NCBI GenBank assembly: GCA_041390825.1
Contig: JAWKPF010000010.1
Coordinates: forward strand, 110,782-174,781
Direction of reading: 5' to 3'
Source: Thermomicrobiales bacterium
Lineage (GTDB): Bacteria; Chloroflexota; Chloroflexia; Thermomicrobiales; UBA6265
DNA: 64,000 nucleotides
The notes under the pieces are model-generated. The model saw only the letters and a program-made list of their open reading frames with translations. It had not been told where the DNA came from and searched no databases. Positions 62,297-64,000 of this stretch are shown piece after piece. A program made the position numbers and the translations under genes. Each line of letters starts with the position of its first letter. Position 1 is the first letter of the stretch.

Positions 62297-62914
62297 TCGG
62301 CGAAACCCGGAAAATCCGGATCGAAATTCCACATTCTGCTCTTGTCAACATCGAGAGTTTGGCTCATTATCGTTGATGAACAAGGAATGTACCTGATGGT
62401 TTCTTGGCCTTGCCCCCGGACGGCGTGTTTGCGTCGAGCCGCTGGGAGGATACCGCTTAAGTCGCCCACTCCTTCACGGAGCAGCATCACGGTTGTGGCC
62501 GGGGGATCTGCGCTGTTTGTCAGCCGATGCCGCCACACTGCTGCGAATGAGCGCTGTCACCAGCGAGATGCCGGGGGTGTTCCTGTTTTTGGCGATGCTG
62601 GAGCTGATCACGGTTGCGCTGGGTATGCGGGCGAACACCTGGATGACCCGGCACGCGATCACCCGATCGGTCTCTGTCGCATGGAAGCCGGCCAGCTCCC
62701 GGTTTCCATTTTCCTCACCGGGCGTCGAAAGGACCACGACGGTCTGATCGGCATCCGGCCTGTCCTGCCCCTGCCCCGCCACGCAGGCTCGCTCGGATTT
62801 CACTATCCGATCCCGAGTCCGCGGAGTCACATCTCCCACGTGCGGCGGGGTTAGGGGGGCGGGGTTCGTGTCGAAGTTGGCTGTTCGGCAGTACAGCCGG
62901 CAGGGGGAGTTCTC
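62297..62914. other. Gene-poor region
   Basis: 618 bases after the ATPase regulator. The longest frame is a 121-codon one on the minus strand (62474-62839) and another on the plus strand (62342-62854); neither is recognisable and both look like by-products of GC bias. No repeat was found. It may hold the promoter for 62915. Confidence 0.5.
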
Positions 62915-63178
62915 ATGTCTGAATCGTCTCTGAACTCACAGAACGGCTTCGTCCCGCGCAAGTTGACCAAACGCCAGATGAGCGTGGTGCGCGAACTCGC
63001 GGACGGATGCGACATCGCCACCGTGGCGGCACGCCGCGATCGTGGTCTCAGCTCGGTCTATGAGATTGCCGGGCGGATTTGTGATCGATGGGGGCTGGAA
63101 GACTGGCGGGAGATCGGTCCGTACGCGAGGGACCATGGATTGGTGGACGTGCGCGCATCGGATCGGCCCGTGGCGTAA
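62915..63178 (+). CDS. Stand-alone HTH protein, paralogue of the C-terminal module of the ATPase regulator
   Basis: 87 residues. LTKRQMSVVRELADGCDIAT, then RDRGLSSVYEIAGRICDRWGL and W-EIGPYARDHGLV align without large gaps to the last 65 residues of the protein at 59774. The order of helices and the conserved RQ-V, D-ATV and GPYA residues fit a sigma-4/LuxR-like DNA-binding fold. AGGGGGAG lies five bases before the ATG. It could compete with, or dimerise with, the larger regulator. Confidence 0.75.
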   Translation: MSESSLNSQNGFVPRKLTKRQMSVVRELADGCDIATVAARRDRGLSSVYEIAGRICDRWGLEDWREIGPYARDHGLVDVRASDRPVA

Positions 63179-63185
63179 CTGGGGC

Positions 63186-63605
63186 TTACCGAGACCATGG
63201 GTCGATAACCTGGATTCCCCAATGCTGGAAATGCCGAACATTCCTGGTCATTACGGGGATCTCATAGTGGATCGCTGAGGCAGCGATGAGGCCATCGGCA
63301 TCGGTCACCACGATGCCCGATCGAGCGAGTCGCGCAGAAACCTCTCCCCAAATCCGCGCAACGGCGGAATCTATCGGGAGAATTCGCTTTTCCCAGTTCC
63401 GCTCGATTTCTTCAAGCCAGACTTCGAGACCGGATCGTCTCCGGCCAGATTCAAGTCGCTCGATCCCTCGGACGATTTCTCCGATCGTGATCGCGCTCAG
63501 GTAAATCGCTGACTCGTCGATTCCTTCGACGGCATTCACAACCCGCGGATTCGCATTTGGTCGCCGGATTTCAGAGATCACACAGGTGTCGAGAAGGACA
63601 TTCAC
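63186..63605 (-). CDS. vapC: VapC-family PIN-domain toxin
   Basis: 139 residues, a PIN ribonuclease. Acidic active-site residues are Asp6 (LLDTCVISE), Glu in IGEIVRGIE, Asp in TDADGLIAA, and a further Asp/Asn near TRNVRHF. The GTG start overlaps the antitoxin stop (GTGA), which is typical of vapBC operons. It should cleave RNA when freed from its antitoxin. Confidence 0.9.
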   Translation of the reverse strand: MNVLLDTCVISEIRRPNANPRVVNAVEGIDESAIYLSAITIGEIVRGIERLESGRRRSGLEVWLEEIERNWEKRILPIDSAVARIWGEVSARLARSGIVVTDADGLIAASAIHYEIPVMTRNVRHFQHWGIQVIDPWSR

Positions 63606-63847
63606 CAATCGAACTCACGAGACGGGGCCTGGTTGCGTTCGAGCTCGACACCACTCAGGTCCGGGCCATTGAGTAGCAAATCCTTGAGTGACCGTTTGGG
63701 TCCTCGGAGGCGTTCGTATTCCTCGATCGACACCACCATGGCAACCGGCACACCGCGCCGGAGCACCTTTTGCGGCCCTTCGGTCTCAGCCTTTGTAATG
63801 ACTTCACTAAATCGATTCTTGGCATCCGCCAACTGCCATTCCATCAT
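63602..63847 (-). CDS. vapB: Phd/YefM-family antitoxin
   Basis: 81 residues. Residues 5-50 match the Phd fold (LADAKNRFSEVITKAETEG, then QKVLRRGVPVAMVVSIEEYERL). The last 30 residues, with SLKDLLLNGPDLSGVELERN, should wrap the toxin. Two ATGs at 63847 and 63844; AGGAC is seven bases upstream of the first. It precedes and overlaps the PIN toxin gene. Confidence 0.88.
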   Translation of the reverse strand: MMEWQLADAKNRFSEVITKAETEGPQKVLRRGVPVAMVVSIEEYERLRGPKRSLKDLLLNGPDLSGVELERNQAPSREFDW

Positions 63848-64000
63848 TGGGCACGTCCTGTCTAGCTCATCTAGCCAGATAACTGTATTGCGTCCGGCTG
63901 GTATCGTCAATGGCCGATCTCGAGCGGTGTCCGCGGACGGGCTCGAACACCCGATGGGTTTTGCAGCGGAAGATGGGCGCTGGCCAGGGTCTTCAGGAGT

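Noticed and set aside
62474..62839. A 121-codon minus-strand frame in the gene-poor region
   Set aside because: No start with a ribosome-binding site and no family resemblance; a competing plus-strand frame of similar quality overlaps it.
63925..63985. Possible tRNA on the minus strand (GTTCGAGCCC and CTGCAAAA resemble T-loop and Cys anticodon)
   Set aside because: The T-stem cannot pair around TTCGA, and no matching acceptor stem is visible before the window ends.

Overview
The window is GC-rich, densely coded bacterial chromosome. Its gene content (LLM-class flavin oxidoreductases, Tat-exported sugar-binding protein, carbohydrate ABC operons, cyclase/ATPase/TPR regulators, secreted SH3 and YceI proteins, a serpin, many GTG and TTG starts) suggests a Chloroflexota bacterium, perhaps a Thermomicrobia relative. 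That placement is inferred from the style of the proteins; no rRNA or other phylogenetic marker is present.

Layout. 1-11.4 kb (+): end of a carbohydrate ABC transporter operon (two permeases), then a D-2-hydroxyacid dehydrogenase, an LLM flavin oxidoreductase, an M24 peptidase, a 2-oxoacid dehydrogenase complex (E1 alpha, E1 beta, E2 with two peripheral-subunit-binding domains), a beta carbonic anhydrase, a YdeI-like protein and a DUF885 protein. 11.4-14.7 kb: a secreted protein (-), an RraA-family aldolase and a Cys/Met-metabolism PLP enzyme. 15.2-25 kb (+): a second sugar ABC operon (binding protein, attenuator-like hairpin, two permeases, TIM-barrel isomerase, Gfo/Idh/MocA oxidoreductase) followed by a second hydroxyacid dehydrogenase plus LLM pair, a GIY-YIG protein set among dispersed repeats, and an amidohydrolase. 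The two ABC blocks look like parallel uptake and oxidation modules.

25-35 kb: envelope and regulation, with a DUF3224 protein carrying a basic tail behind a LexA-like palindrome, a GlsB/YeaQ membrane protein, a two-component system, YceI, SH3, DinB-like and MFS proteins. 35-41 kb: a cyclase-ATPase-TPR regulator, a glyoxalase-fold protein and a secreted serpin. 40.5-46 kb (-): GNAT, membrane protein, mnmA, a divergent enolase with a C-terminal frameshift, a phosphotransferase and a PPOX-fold protein. 46-53 kb: two secreted proteins sharing one domain, tandem TauE/SafE transporters, an RskA-type anti-sigma with a region-4-only sigma factor, and a Rieske oxygenase. 53-64 kb: a KilA-N protein, a methyltransferase, an orphan Xre/MbcA/ParS protein, DUF305, CDF and ABC exporters, an ATPase regulator whose C-terminal DNA-binding-like module recurs as a separate 87-residue protein, and a VapBC-type toxin-antitoxin pair.

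The spacers are unusually rich in dispersed repeats: heptamer-based arrays (GGGAAAT, GGGCAAT, GAGTCCG), hairpins built from them at three gene junctions, a GTAGCGCAGGGACC family, and two REP-like families with cores CATTCTGAACGAAGTGAAG and GTCATCCCGAC. No CRISPR array, rRNA, convincing tRNA or intact insertion sequence was seen.
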